Origin: Verrucomicrobiia bacterium
GTDB taxonomy: Bacteria > Zixibacteria > MSB-5A5 > DSPP01
DNA: 45,579 bases
Assembly (NCBI GenBank): GCA_035574275.1
Contig: DATLYY010000058.1
Span: 1-45,579 of the forward strand
Direction: 5' to 3'
In this document: piece after piece, positions 33,937 through 40,458 of the stretch
Position numbering within the stretch: position 1 is the stretch's first letter
Layout of the letters: each line of letters opens with the position of its first letter
The notes under the pieces: generated by a model
Told to the model about the DNA's origin: nothing
The model's database searches: none
Seen by the model: only the letters and a program-made list of their open reading frames with translations
Program-made: the position numbers and the translations under genes

Positions 33937-34005
33937 AAATGAACCCTCCTCGCAATACGGGTGCTGCGTCCTGCAATTAACTTTTACCGCTGTTGTCCGC
34001 TTACT

Positions 34006-34021
34006 TTAATTATCGGCAAAG
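34006..34021 (-). promoter_or_regulatory. 16-bp motif shared with the aspS promoter region
   Basis: CTTTGCCGATAATTAA on the minus strand, about 70 bases upstream of the membrane protein gene. The identical 16 bases occur at 45110-45125 upstream of aspS. Here GCCGATAA is preceded, after 11 bases, by TTAATTTT (34036-34029), which resembles the sigma-28 pattern TAAAGTTT-N11-GCCGATAA. Confidence 0.5.
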
Positions 34022-34060
34022 AGCGGGGAAAATTAAGCCGGTTTGAAGCCGTCTAACCCC

Positions 34061-34088
34061 TTGATTTATCACTGAAATAGCGTATATT
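34061..34088 (+). promoter_or_regulatory. Predicted promoter of typA/bipA
   Basis: TTGATT (34061-34066), 16-base spacer, TATATT (34083-34088). The start would be near 34095, 44 bases before the ATG. Confidence 0.6.
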
Positions 34089-34098
34089 TCTTCCACTT

Positions 34099-34125
34099 CG
34101 CGCCTGACGAGGGCGCGTTTTTTTT
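34099..34125 (+). terminator. Intrinsic terminator in the typA leader (possible attenuator)
   Basis: CGCGCC (34099-34104), loop TGACGAG, GGCGCG (34112-34117), then eight T. It lies 13 bases before the typA ATG and begins only about 4 bases after the predicted start of transcription. No upstream plus-strand gene needs a terminator: the nearest plus-strand gene ends at 31816 and already has one. Confidence 0.75.
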
Positions 34126-34138
34126 ACCGGATAAAACA

Positions 34139-35971
34139 ATGGAAAGACGAAAAAACATACGGAATATCGCCATCATTGCCCACGTGGACCACGGCAAAAC
34201 CACCCTCGTGGACGCCATGTTAAAGCAAACCCAGGCGGCCCGCAATCTGGAGCAGATGGGGGAGCGGATTATGGACTCGATGGATCTGGAGCGGGAGCGG
34301 GGGATAACCATCCGGGCCAAAAATGCCAGCGTCGTCTATAAAGGGGTTAAAATCAACATCGTGGACACCCCCGGCCACGCCGATTTCGGCGGGGAAGTGG
34401 AGCGCACGTTGCGGATGGCAGACGGCGTCCTGCTCTTGGTGGATGCCAAGGAAGGGCCAATGCCCCAGACCAAGTTCGTTCTGCGCAAGGCCTTGGAGCT
34501 GGGATTGAAAGCAGTGGTTGTGGTCAACAAAATCGACCGGCAGGATGCCGAGCCGGACAACGCCATCAATAAAACGTTTGATTTGTTCGTCCATCTGAAT
34601 GCCGACCACGAAATTCTGGATTTCCCCATCGTCTATACCTCCGCCACTGCCGGCACCGCCACTTTGGATTTGAAAAAACCGGGGGTCGATTTAAAGCCGT
34701 TATTCGAGACGATCCTGCACAAAATCCCCGCGCCCAAGGTGAATGCCAAGGAACCCTTGCAAATGCTCGTTTTGGCTCTGGCCTACGACACCTACAAAGG
34801 GAAAATGGGAATCGGCAAAATCACCTCCGGAAAAATCTCCCCGGGGCAGAAGGTGGCGCAAATACGCACGGATGAAAGCATTGTGCCGGGGGAAGTGAGC
34901 GAGATTCTAATCTACAAGGGGTTGAAGCAGGAATCTGCCGAAAAAGCAGAAGCGGGGGAAATCGTGGCCGTCGCCGGCCTGCCGGAAATCGCCATCGGCG
35001 AAACGATAGCCGACTTCGAAAACCCCAGGGCATTGCCGCCGGTGGAAGTTGACCAGCCCACCGTGCAGATGACTTTCAGCGTCAACACTTCACCTTTTTG
35101 CGGCAAGGAGGGAAATCTGGTCACCTCCCGCCAGATTCGGGAGCGTTTGAACCGGGAACTGGAAACCAACGTCGCTTTGCGCGTGGAAGAAACCGACTCC
35201 CCGGATTCGTTTTTGGTCTCCGGCCGCGGGGAGTTGCATTTGGCTATTCTCATCGAGCAGATGAGAAGAGAAGGTTTTGAGCTTCTGGTTTCCCAGCCGA
35301 TGGTAATTCTGCACGAGGAAAACGGCCAAAAACTGGAGCCGTACGAGCTGGTGACCATCGACGTTCCGATGGAGTATCAAGGGGCGGTGATTGCCGAATG
35401 CGGGGCGCGCAAGGGAACTCTGCTTTCGGTCGAAGGGACGCCATCCGGCGACCAGCATCTGGAATACGATATGCCCACCCGCGGCGTCATCGGCCTCAAA
35501 TCCGCCCTGATGACCAAAACCCGCGGCACAGCGGTTACCAATCACGTCTTCAACAAGTACGAGCCGTTCCAGCCAGAATTGGTCAGAATTAACGTCCATG
35601 GCTCCCTCATCTCCTACGAGCCGGGTGTGAGCACCGCCTACGCCCTCGATATGGCGCAGGAGCGGGGGACGCTTTTTATCGGCCCCGGCGTGCCGGTTTA
35701 TGCCGGGATGGTGGTGGGGCAGAACGCGCGGGATGAGGATATCGAAGTGAACGTCTGCCGGGAAAAGAAGCTCACCAACATGCGCAGCAAGGCCGCGGAC
35801 GAAGCGATTATGCTTACGCCCCCAATGAAGATGACTTTGGAATTAGCCCTCGAATACATCGGCGCGGATGAGCAGGTGGAAGTGACCCCCAAATCGATCC
35901 GCATCCGCAAGCGGATTCTGGACTCCAACGACCGCCGCCGCTTCAAAAAATCAACCGGAAGCGCCGTTTAA
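34139..35971 (+). CDS. typA: Translational GTPase TypA/BipA
   Basis: 610 residues, full length. A ribosome-binding GTPase related to EF-G, involved in 50S assembly and growth at low temperature or stress. G1 loop AHVDHGKTT (14-22), switch region RERGITI, G3 DTPGHADF, G4 NKID. EF-G-like domains follow, and the BipA-specific C-terminal domain carries MTKTRGTAVTNHVFNKYEPF and the end RIRKRILDSNDRRR. Its TAA lies within TTTAAA, whose other strand gives the stop of the convergent gene. Confidence 0.98.
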   Translation: MERRKNIRNIAIIAHVDHGKTTLVDAMLKQTQAARNLEQMGERIMDSMDLERERGITIRAKNASVVYKGVKINIVDTPGHADFGGEVERTLRMADGVLLLVDAKEGPMPQTKFVLRKALELGLKAVVVVNKIDRQDAEPDNAINKTFDLFVHLNADHEILDFPIVYTSATAGTATLDLKKPGVDLKPLFETILHKIPAPKVNAKEPLQMLVLALAYDTYKGKMGIGKITSGKISPGQKVAQIRTDESIVPGEVSEILIYKGLKQESAEKAEAGEIVAVAGLPEIAIGETIADFENPRALPPVEVDQPTVQMTFSVNTSPFCGKEGNLVTSRQIRERLNRELETNVALRVEETDSPDSFLVSGRGELHLAILIEQMRREGFELLVSQPMVILHEENGQKLEPYELVTIDVPMEYQGAVIAECGARKGTLLSVEGTPSGDQHLEYDMPTRGVIGLKSALMTKTRGTAVTNHVFNKYEPFQPELVRINVHGSLISYEPGVSTAYALDMAQERGTLFIGPGVPVYAGMVVGQNARDEDIEVNVCREKKLTNMRSKAADEAIMLTPPMKMTLELALEYIGADEQVEVTPKSIRIRKRILDSNDRRRFKKSTGSAV

Positions 35972-36426
35972 AGCCCGAACAAAACCCCCAGCATTACCTT
36001 CAAATCCGGGATGTCCCCGATGCCGAAGCGGGCTTCGACGTTGTAGCGTCCGGTTCCCTTCATCGGAATTTTCGCCCCGGCGATCAAGCTCAAACCGATT
36101 TCGCTATTGCTGTTGACGAAAACCGCCGTGGGGCCGGCGGCGGCGTAGAACTGAATGCCGGTCTGGGGCAGGGGAAAAAGATACCAGCGCAAATCGACAT
36201 TGGCGGCGGTCAAATCGGAGTTGTCCCCAAATCCCAAATCGATGCTGGGGGCAATCGTAGCCAGTCCGAGCGAGCCGACTTCCGCCTGCGCGCCAACTAC
36301 AAACTGATCCGGGTTCCAACTGGCCCCCGCCCGCAGCCCCAAAGCAGCTTTGATGGGGGCCGTTTTGGCCTCAAAGGGGAAAAAGATTCCAAAAGCAAGC
36401 AAAACTCCCCAAATGCTTTTCTTCAT
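35968..36426 (-). CDS. Small secreted outer-membrane barrel-like protein
   Basis: 152 residues. Signal peptide at 1-22 (GVLLAFGIFFPFEAKTA). The rest is a series of short amphipathic strands with Gly and aromatic residues, enough for about eight strands (LGLRAGASWN, VDLRWYLFP, GIQFYAAAGPTAVFVN, VMLGVLFGL). AAAGGAGAACGG precedes the ATG. Family not recognised. It overlaps the typA stop by four bases tail to tail. Confidence 0.75.
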   Translation of the reverse strand: MKKSIWGVLLAFGIFFPFEAKTAPIKAALGLRAGASWNPDQFVVGAQAEVGSLGLATIAPSIDLGFGDNSDLTAANVDLRWYLFPLPQTGIQFYAAAGPTAVFVNSNSEIGLSLIAGAKIPMKGTGRYNVEARFGIGDIPDLKVMLGVLFGL

Positions 36427-36508
36427 CGCCGTTCTCCTTTCATCTGCAAGTATGGATACTACCGGAACACCAACCGTCTGTCAAGTTATCGGTCGAAACT
36501 CCCTTCAC

Positions 36509-36526
36509 ACTTGATATATATCAAGT
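36509..36526. promoter_or_regulatory. FNR/CRP-family binding site (perfect palindrome)
   Basis: ACTTGATATATATCAAGT is an exact 18-bp palindrome containing TTGAT-N4-ATCAA, the consensus of FNR and related Dnr/NnrR regulators. Its centre (36517.5) is exactly 41.5 bases upstream of the start predicted from the -10 box TATCAT at 36547-36552, the geometry of a class II activated promoter for the gene at 36587. It could also serve the divergent barrel gene, whose -10 at matching distance is weak. Confidence 0.75.
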
Positions 36527-36546
36527 CCGCCCCAATTCCTGACAAA

Positions 36547-36552
36547 TATCAT
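36547..36552 (+). promoter_or_regulatory. Predicted -10 box of the TolB-like gene
   Basis: TATCAT, five of six to the consensus; start near 36559. No -35 hexamer stands at the normal distance, which fits dependence on an activator. A TTGACA further down (36556-36561) has no good -10. Confidence 0.5.
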
Positions 36553-36586
36553 CTTTTGACACCTTCTATTTATTATTATTGATACC

Positions 36587-37663
36587 ATGAAAACGAAAAC
36601 TGCTTACTCGAAAATGCTGAAAGCCGGAGCCGGGCTTTTGCTTCTGACTTTAGCGATGACGCGCACTTCCGCCCAAAACGGCCCCGTTGACCCCCTGCGG
36701 CTGCCGGAAGAAAAACACTTGAAAAACATCCGCCAGCTCACCTTCGGCGGGGAAAACGCCGAGGCGTATTTTTCCATTGATGATTCCAAGCTGATTTTCC
36801 AGTACCATCAGGGGAACGATTCCTGCGACCAGATTTATACGATGAACGCAGACGGCTCGGACAAGCGGCTGGTCTCCACCGGCAAAGGGCGCTGCACCTG
36901 CGGCTACTATTTCCCGGATGGCAAAAGGATTCTGTTCTCCTCGACTCACCTAACGGATTCCGCCTGCCCTCCGAAACCGGACTATTCCAAAGGTTACGTC
37001 TGGCAGCTGCACCCCACCTACGAGATATACACGGCCAACCCGGACGGCTCAAGCCTCAAGCAATTGACCGATTCGGAGGGATACGATGCTGAAGCCACGA
37101 TTTCCCGCGACGGCAAAAGAATCGTCTTCACATCCTCACGCGGCGGGGATTTGAACATCTACACGATGAACGCCGACGGTTCGGACTTGAAGCAATTGAC
37201 GGATGAAATCGGCTATGACGGCGGCCCATTTTTCTCCTACGACGGCAAAAAAATCTGCTTCCGCGCCCATCATCCGGCCGATTCGGCATCGAAGGCGGAT
37301 TATCTCGCCTTACTAAAGGATGGGCTGATTCGCCCCCGGGCTTTGGAAATTTTTGTGATGGATGCGGATGGTAAAAAAAAGAAGCAAGTGACTTCCAACG
37401 GCGCCGCCAATTTTGGCCCTTATTTTTTCCCGGACGGCAAACGGGTGATTTTTTCTTCCAACATGGAAAATCCCAAGGGGCGCAACTTTGATTTGTATAT
37501 GGTCGGAACGGACGGCAAGGGGCTGGAGCGGATCACCTTCAACGAAACCTTTGACGGCTTTCCGATGTTCACTTCCGACGGAAAAAAGCTGGTTTTCGCC
37601 TCCAACCGCAACGCCAAGGTTCAGGGAGAGACCAACATCTTCATCGCCGACTGGGTGGAATAG
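36587..37663 (+). CDS. Secreted TolB-like (PD40) beta-propeller protein
   Basis: 358 residues. Signal peptide at 1-30 (AGAGLLLLTLAMTRTSAQ). About six blades follow, each with a WD40-like PD40 pattern of aspartate-Gly-Lys and IxFxS: FPDGKRILFSS, SRDGKRIVFTS, SYDGKKICFRA, FPDGKRVIFSS, TSDGKKLVFAS, alternating with YTMNADGSDLKQLT units. Related to the propeller of TolB; likely periplasmic protein binding. There is no Pal/Tol gene nearby. Predicted to be controlled by an FNR-type regulator. Confidence 0.88.
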   Translation: MKTKTAYSKMLKAGAGLLLLTLAMTRTSAQNGPVDPLRLPEEKHLKNIRQLTFGGENAEAYFSIDDSKLIFQYHQGNDSCDQIYTMNADGSDKRLVSTGKGRCTCGYYFPDGKRILFSSTHLTDSACPPKPDYSKGYVWQLHPTYEIYTANPDGSSLKQLTDSEGYDAEATISRDGKRIVFTSSRGGDLNIYTMNADGSDLKQLTDEIGYDGGPFFSYDGKKICFRAHHPADSASKADYLALLKDGLIRPRALEIFVMDADGKKKKQVTSNGAANFGPYFFPDGKRVIFSSNMENPKGRNFDLYMVGTDGKGLERITFNETFDGFPMFTSDGKKLVFASNRNAKVQGETNIFIADWVE

Positions 37664-37683
37664 GAAAAAGACCTTGTATTCGT

Positions 37684-37710
37684 AAGCCGGATTTCAATTC
37701 GGCTTTTCTT
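37684..37710 (+). terminator. Probable intrinsic terminator after the TolB-like gene
   Basis: AAGCCG (37684-37689), 10-base loop, CGGCTT (37700-37705) and a short T-rich tail TTCTT. Stem of six pairs; moderate strength. Confidence 0.55.
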
Positions 37711-37738
37711 GGCGCCTCGATTTCAGCTGGGGGATAAC

Positions 37739-38416
37739 CTAAATTCTATACAAAACCCCCGTGCTGATTTGAAAGAAACGAAGAGCGGATAGGTTGCTCT
37801 GAACACCAATATCATCCCCTCTGCGCAGAAAAACGACGTTGTAGCTAAAGGATGTTTCAACTGCCCAGCAATGCAGAAGAGACAATTCGCTTCCCAGTTC
37901 AAAATCGACGCCGAGACGTGTATAATTTCGTTCTAGAATTTGAGAAAAGGAGGAGCGAGGATTATATCCCACATTCGCATATGAATAAAAATAAGTTCCA
38001 ATGCCGAGACCCAAAAAGGGTTTAATATTGAAATTAATGGGAAAGGGGGAATATTGGATGGCCACTGATACGGGTATAACCCTAAACTTGAAGTCCGTTC
38101 TGCCGAGAGTATCCCCGTTTTCTGCAATGCTTACGTATTCACCCGACATGTCATCCATTTGTAAATACTCAATTCTGCCCCGAACAGCCACGGTTTTGGA
38201 AAGAAAAGGTGGTCGGTACTTAACAATGCTTCCAAAGCCGAAAGCCGGACGGGCGGCTTTCTGGCCGGCAATAATGTAGGGCTCACCGACTTCGGAAAAT
38301 TTGCCCAAGGGAATACCGTAGGTTCCTTTGAGTCCAACAGAAAATCCGGTTTCGGCCTCAGTTATTTCTTCAATACCCAGGATGCCAAGCAGCAAAAGAA
38401 AGCAAATCTTTTTCAT
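37739..38416 (-). CDS. Outer-membrane beta-barrel protein
   Basis: 225 residues from the ATG at 38416, which has GGGGGAGG nearby; the frame is open 13 codons further but without such a site. Signal peptide at 1-21 (ICFLLLLGILGIEEITEAE). The remainder reads as eight or more amphipathic strands (FSVGLKGTYGIPLG, TVAVRGRIEYLQMDD, FKFRVIPVSVAIQYSPF, FELGSELSLLHCWAVETSFSYNVVFLRR), like outer-membrane proteins of the OmpW/OprF-barrel style. The last residue is Ile after YR. Function unknown. Confidence 0.75.
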   Translation of the reverse strand: MKKICFLLLLGILGIEEITEAETGFSVGLKGTYGIPLGKFSEVGEPYIIAGQKAARPAFGFGSIVKYRPPFLSKTVAVRGRIEYLQMDDMSGEYVSIAENGDTLGRTDFKFRVIPVSVAIQYSPFPINFNIKPFLGLGIGTYFYSYANVGYNPRSSFSQILERNYTRLGVDFELGSELSLLHCWAVETSFSYNVVFLRRGDDIGVQSNLSALRFFQISTGVLYRI

Positions 38417-38464
38417 CAGTCCTCCCCCGCTCGAAAATGGTTCACAGTGTCTCAAGCATTTGTG

Positions 38465-38902
38465 TTACACACTTGCCTGCTCCATCGCCTGCCGCCCCTT
38501 TTTGACCGCCTTGTGATGATAGAGGTATAACGGCAGGCAGACCAGAACCACAACGAACCAAAGCATGATCATCCGCAGCCCCTCCCGCCGTTCATCGTCC
38601 AAGACATTCACTTGGGCCGATTTCCACTTTGCTTCCACCTGTTCCCGGGTCAAAGCCGCCGTGGTGTCTTCCTTTTCAAATTTGGGATAGAAGAGGCCGT
38701 TTTTTTCCTGGTACTTGTCTTCGATGTAACGGTCGAACGTAGCGACGCGTTTCCATTCGTATTCCTCAGTCAGTTTTGGAAGCCCAATTTTGACCAGTCC
38801 CCAAAGCCCCGAGATGGAAAACCCAACCAGTACCAAAAGCAAAATCACGCTGGCCAATTGGTAATACAAAAGCGCTCCGCGTTTAGGTTTCTCTTCGTTC
38901 AT
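38465..38902 (-). CDS. Two-helix membrane protein of unknown function
   Basis: 145 residues from the ATG at 38902 (ribosome binding site AAGGAGGG). A first transmembrane helix at about 15-38 (QLASVILLLVLVGFSISGLWGLV), a soluble charged loop of about 75 residues, and a second helix at about 110-130 (MIMLWFVVVLVCLPLYLYHH). The open frame upstream is inside the Cdd1 gene and is not used. Last gene of a three-gene unit; its start overlaps the Cdd1 stop by four bases. Confidence 0.78.
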   Translation of the reverse strand: MNEEKPKRGALLYYQLASVILLLVLVGFSISGLWGLVKIGLPKLTEEYEWKRVATFDRYIEDKYQEKNGLFYPKFEKEDTTAALTREQVEAKWKSAQVNVLDDERREGLRMIMLWFVVVLVCLPLYLYHHKAVKKGRQAMEQASV

Positions 38903-39183
38903 CTTACCCTCCTTGGTTGTTTTGAGTCCTTCCAGTTCCACCAAAGCAGCTTGCTTGCATTCGGCTTCTTCGTGGAGGCATAATACACGGCGCAGCGGAA
39001 AACGTACAGCATGCACCGGTCGATATGCTGCCCCCGCTTCCGGCATAAATCGAAATACATCTTTTCCGGGTTTTTCTTTTTCAGATCGGATACTTTGTGG
39101 AAACCGAGGTCGTAGAGGTCCTGGGCGATGCTTTTGCCTACGCCCGGAATTTCCTGCAGGTTTTTTAACACCGTTTTTTTCAT
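38899..39183 (-). CDS. Cdd1-family helix-hairpin-helix protein
   Basis: 94 residues. LQEIPGVGKSIAQDLYDLGFHKVSDLKKKNPEKMYFDLCRKRGQHIDRCMLYVFRCAVYYA matches the small Cdd1 family (named from a pathogenicity locus neighbour), with a helix-hairpin-helix (PGVGKSIAQDL) that usually binds DNA. Two cysteines in CRKRG and DRCM are typical. The last 20 residues are basic. Begins 4 bases after the protease gene; role unknown. Confidence 0.85.
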   Translation of the reverse strand: MKKTVLKNLQEIPGVGKSIAQDLYDLGFHKVSDLKKKNPEKMYFDLCRKRGQHIDRCMLYVFRCAVYYASTKKPNASKLLWWNWKDSKQPRRVR

Positions 39184-39187
39184 CGAC

Positions 39188-40066
39188 CTATTCTCCGCGT
39201 GACAGTTTTCTGGCGGTGTCTATTTGAAAATATCCGGTAACTAATGCAACGACTGCAACAATAAACCAAAGCGTAATAGTAAATAATCCACTATAGAAAA
39301 GGAAGGAAATACCTGTTGTCGGAGGCGCAAGGACGAAGAGCGTACTGGCTATGTAACTTGAATGCATGAGTATTGCCACCAACAGGCTTTTTGTATTGTC
39401 GTAAACCCAAACCATAAGCACCCGGTAGGCCGTCAGTTGCGCTATCGCAAAGAGGAAGTATAAAGTCAGGAAAAAAAACGGAGGAAGCGCCTCAGCGGAA
39501 GTTCCTCCTACCCACCACATTTGAAGCATGTGCCAAATTCCCCAGAAGACGCCTACAATTAAACCCGTAGAAAGAATGCTGAAACGTGTTCTAAGCTGGG
39601 GAATGACAAACCCAGTCCAACCCAATTCCTCCATAAACCCGCCCACGAACCCTATCGCAATACCGGAAAGCAAGAGAGAAACCTTGTCGGCTACGGTAAC
39701 AATTTTAGGAAGAAATACCGAGGAAATTTGCGAGAGCGAAAAGAGAACCACAGCCTCAACAATGGGGGCAATAAGTAATGCCGTCGCATACCAGCGCCCG
39801 CCAACCTGCCATTTGAACAACCGGGAAAGTAGTTCGCACAGTCCCGCTTTTTGGGAAATAAAAATAACTGATAGAAGACCCGCAGCAGGAGGGCCCAAGA
39901 GCATTGCCGAGATTGCAGGTAGAAACGTCGTGTCGGTTTGCCAACTTGTGCCGGCGAGGAATCCGCGTCCGCCAACCACAAGGAAGCTGCCCCAAGAGAC
40001 CAAAAACACCAAGACGTAGTAGGTAAGTATGGGATGCCCCTTTATGAATGCTTTAATCATTGTCAT
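39188..40066 (-). CDS. CPBP-family (CAAX) intramembrane metalloprotease, atypical
   Basis: 292 residues, about eight hydrophobic helices. The three metal-site motifs are visible: E146-E147 in FMEELGWTGF, H179 in FWGIWHM, and H235 in LMHSSYI. The usual arginine of EExxWRG is a threonine (T151). Members act in prenyl-protein processing, bacteriocin immunity or membrane-signal proteolysis; which applies here is unknown. The start could also be the ATG two codons later. First gene of a unit with Cdd1 and a two-helix protein. Confidence 0.87.
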   Translation of the reverse strand: MTMIKAFIKGHPILTYYVLVFLVSWGSFLVVGGRGFLAGTSWQTDTTFLPAISAMLLGPPAAGLLSVIFISQKAGLCELLSRLFKWQVGGRWYATALLIAPIVEAVVLFSLSQISSVFLPKIVTVADKVSLLLSGIAIGFVGGFMEELGWTGFVIPQLRTRFSILSTGLIVGVFWGIWHMLQMWWVGGTSAEALPPFFFLTLYFLFAIAQLTAYRVLMVWVYDNTKSLLVAILMHSSYIASTLFVLAPPTTGISFLFYSGLFTITLWFIVAVVALVTGYFQIDTARKLSRGE

Positions 40067-40080
40067 GATGCCTTCTTATT

Positions 40081-40179
40081 TCAGCCACCCGTATTTTGGA
40101 GCGATCGTTGCGAGAATTGCCAGCGGTTGATCATCGCCACTACCGCAACGACGACCCACCGCCATCCTTTCCTATTCAC
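40081..40179 (-). pseudogene. Possible C-terminal remnant of a second CPBP protease
   Basis: A 32-codon open stretch directly upstream of the intact protease gene translates to MNRKGWRWVVVAVVAM then INRWQFSQRSLQNTGG. Its core W-x-x-VAVVA with the following aromatic residues resembles the end of the intact protein (LWFIVAVVALVTGYF). It is closed at the 5' side by a TAG. The similarity is short, so this is a suggestion only; it may also be a tiny membrane peptide. Confidence 0.25.
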
Positions 40180-40282
40180 CTATGTTGATGAAAATGTGTC
40201 GCTGTCCGCCCATGATTGACTCTGCCATAAATTTTTCGTTTTTCAATATTTTTTCTCCAAGACTACGTTCAGCTATGTTCAT
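40172..40282 (-). CDS. Possible 36-codon ORF
   Basis: MNIAERSLGEKILKNEKF then MAESIMGGQRHIFINIGE, starting 23 bases downstream of the encoded CCA end of tRNA-Ser(UGA), with GGAGAG five bases before the ATG. It is AT-richer than its surroundings. No family recognised; the only support is the ribosome binding site and an intact frame. Confidence 0.25.
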   Translation of the reverse strand: MNIAERSLGEKILKNEKFMAESIMGGQRHIFINIGE

Positions 40283-40304
40283 TTGCTCTCCGATTGGAGT
40301 TTTT

Positions 40305-40397
40305 TGGCGGAGGGTGAAGGATTCGAACCTTCGGGCTCCTTTGCGGGAGCCAACGGTTTTCAAGACCGCCGCATTAAACCAGCTCTGCCAACCCTCC
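40305..40397 (-). tRNA. tRNA-Ser (anticodon UGA)
   Basis: Minus-strand class II tRNA: acceptor GGAGGGT/ACCCTCC, anticodon loop CUUGAAA (anticodon UGA), long variable arm GGCTCCCGCAAAGGAGCC, T arm GAAGG-UUCGAAU-CCUUC. Unlike the other two tRNA genes here, it encodes its own CCA (40307-40305). A TTGACA lies upstream on the minus strand (40440-40435) with a poor -10. Confidence 0.95.
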
Positions 40398-40458
40398 TTG
40401 TTCATAAAGGCAAGATTTGCTTTGATGCAAGAAGTGTCAAGCTGAAAGGAATCGACGA

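Noticed and set aside
34061-34074. TTGATTTATCAC as an FNR-type box before typA
   Set aside because: The half-sites are not spaced by four bases and do not match; better explained as a -35 region.
40283-40405. N-terminal part of a minus-strand open frame running through tRNA-Ser(UGA)
   Set aside because: Translation of a tRNA gene; only the part after the tRNA (40172-40282) is kept as a weak candidate.
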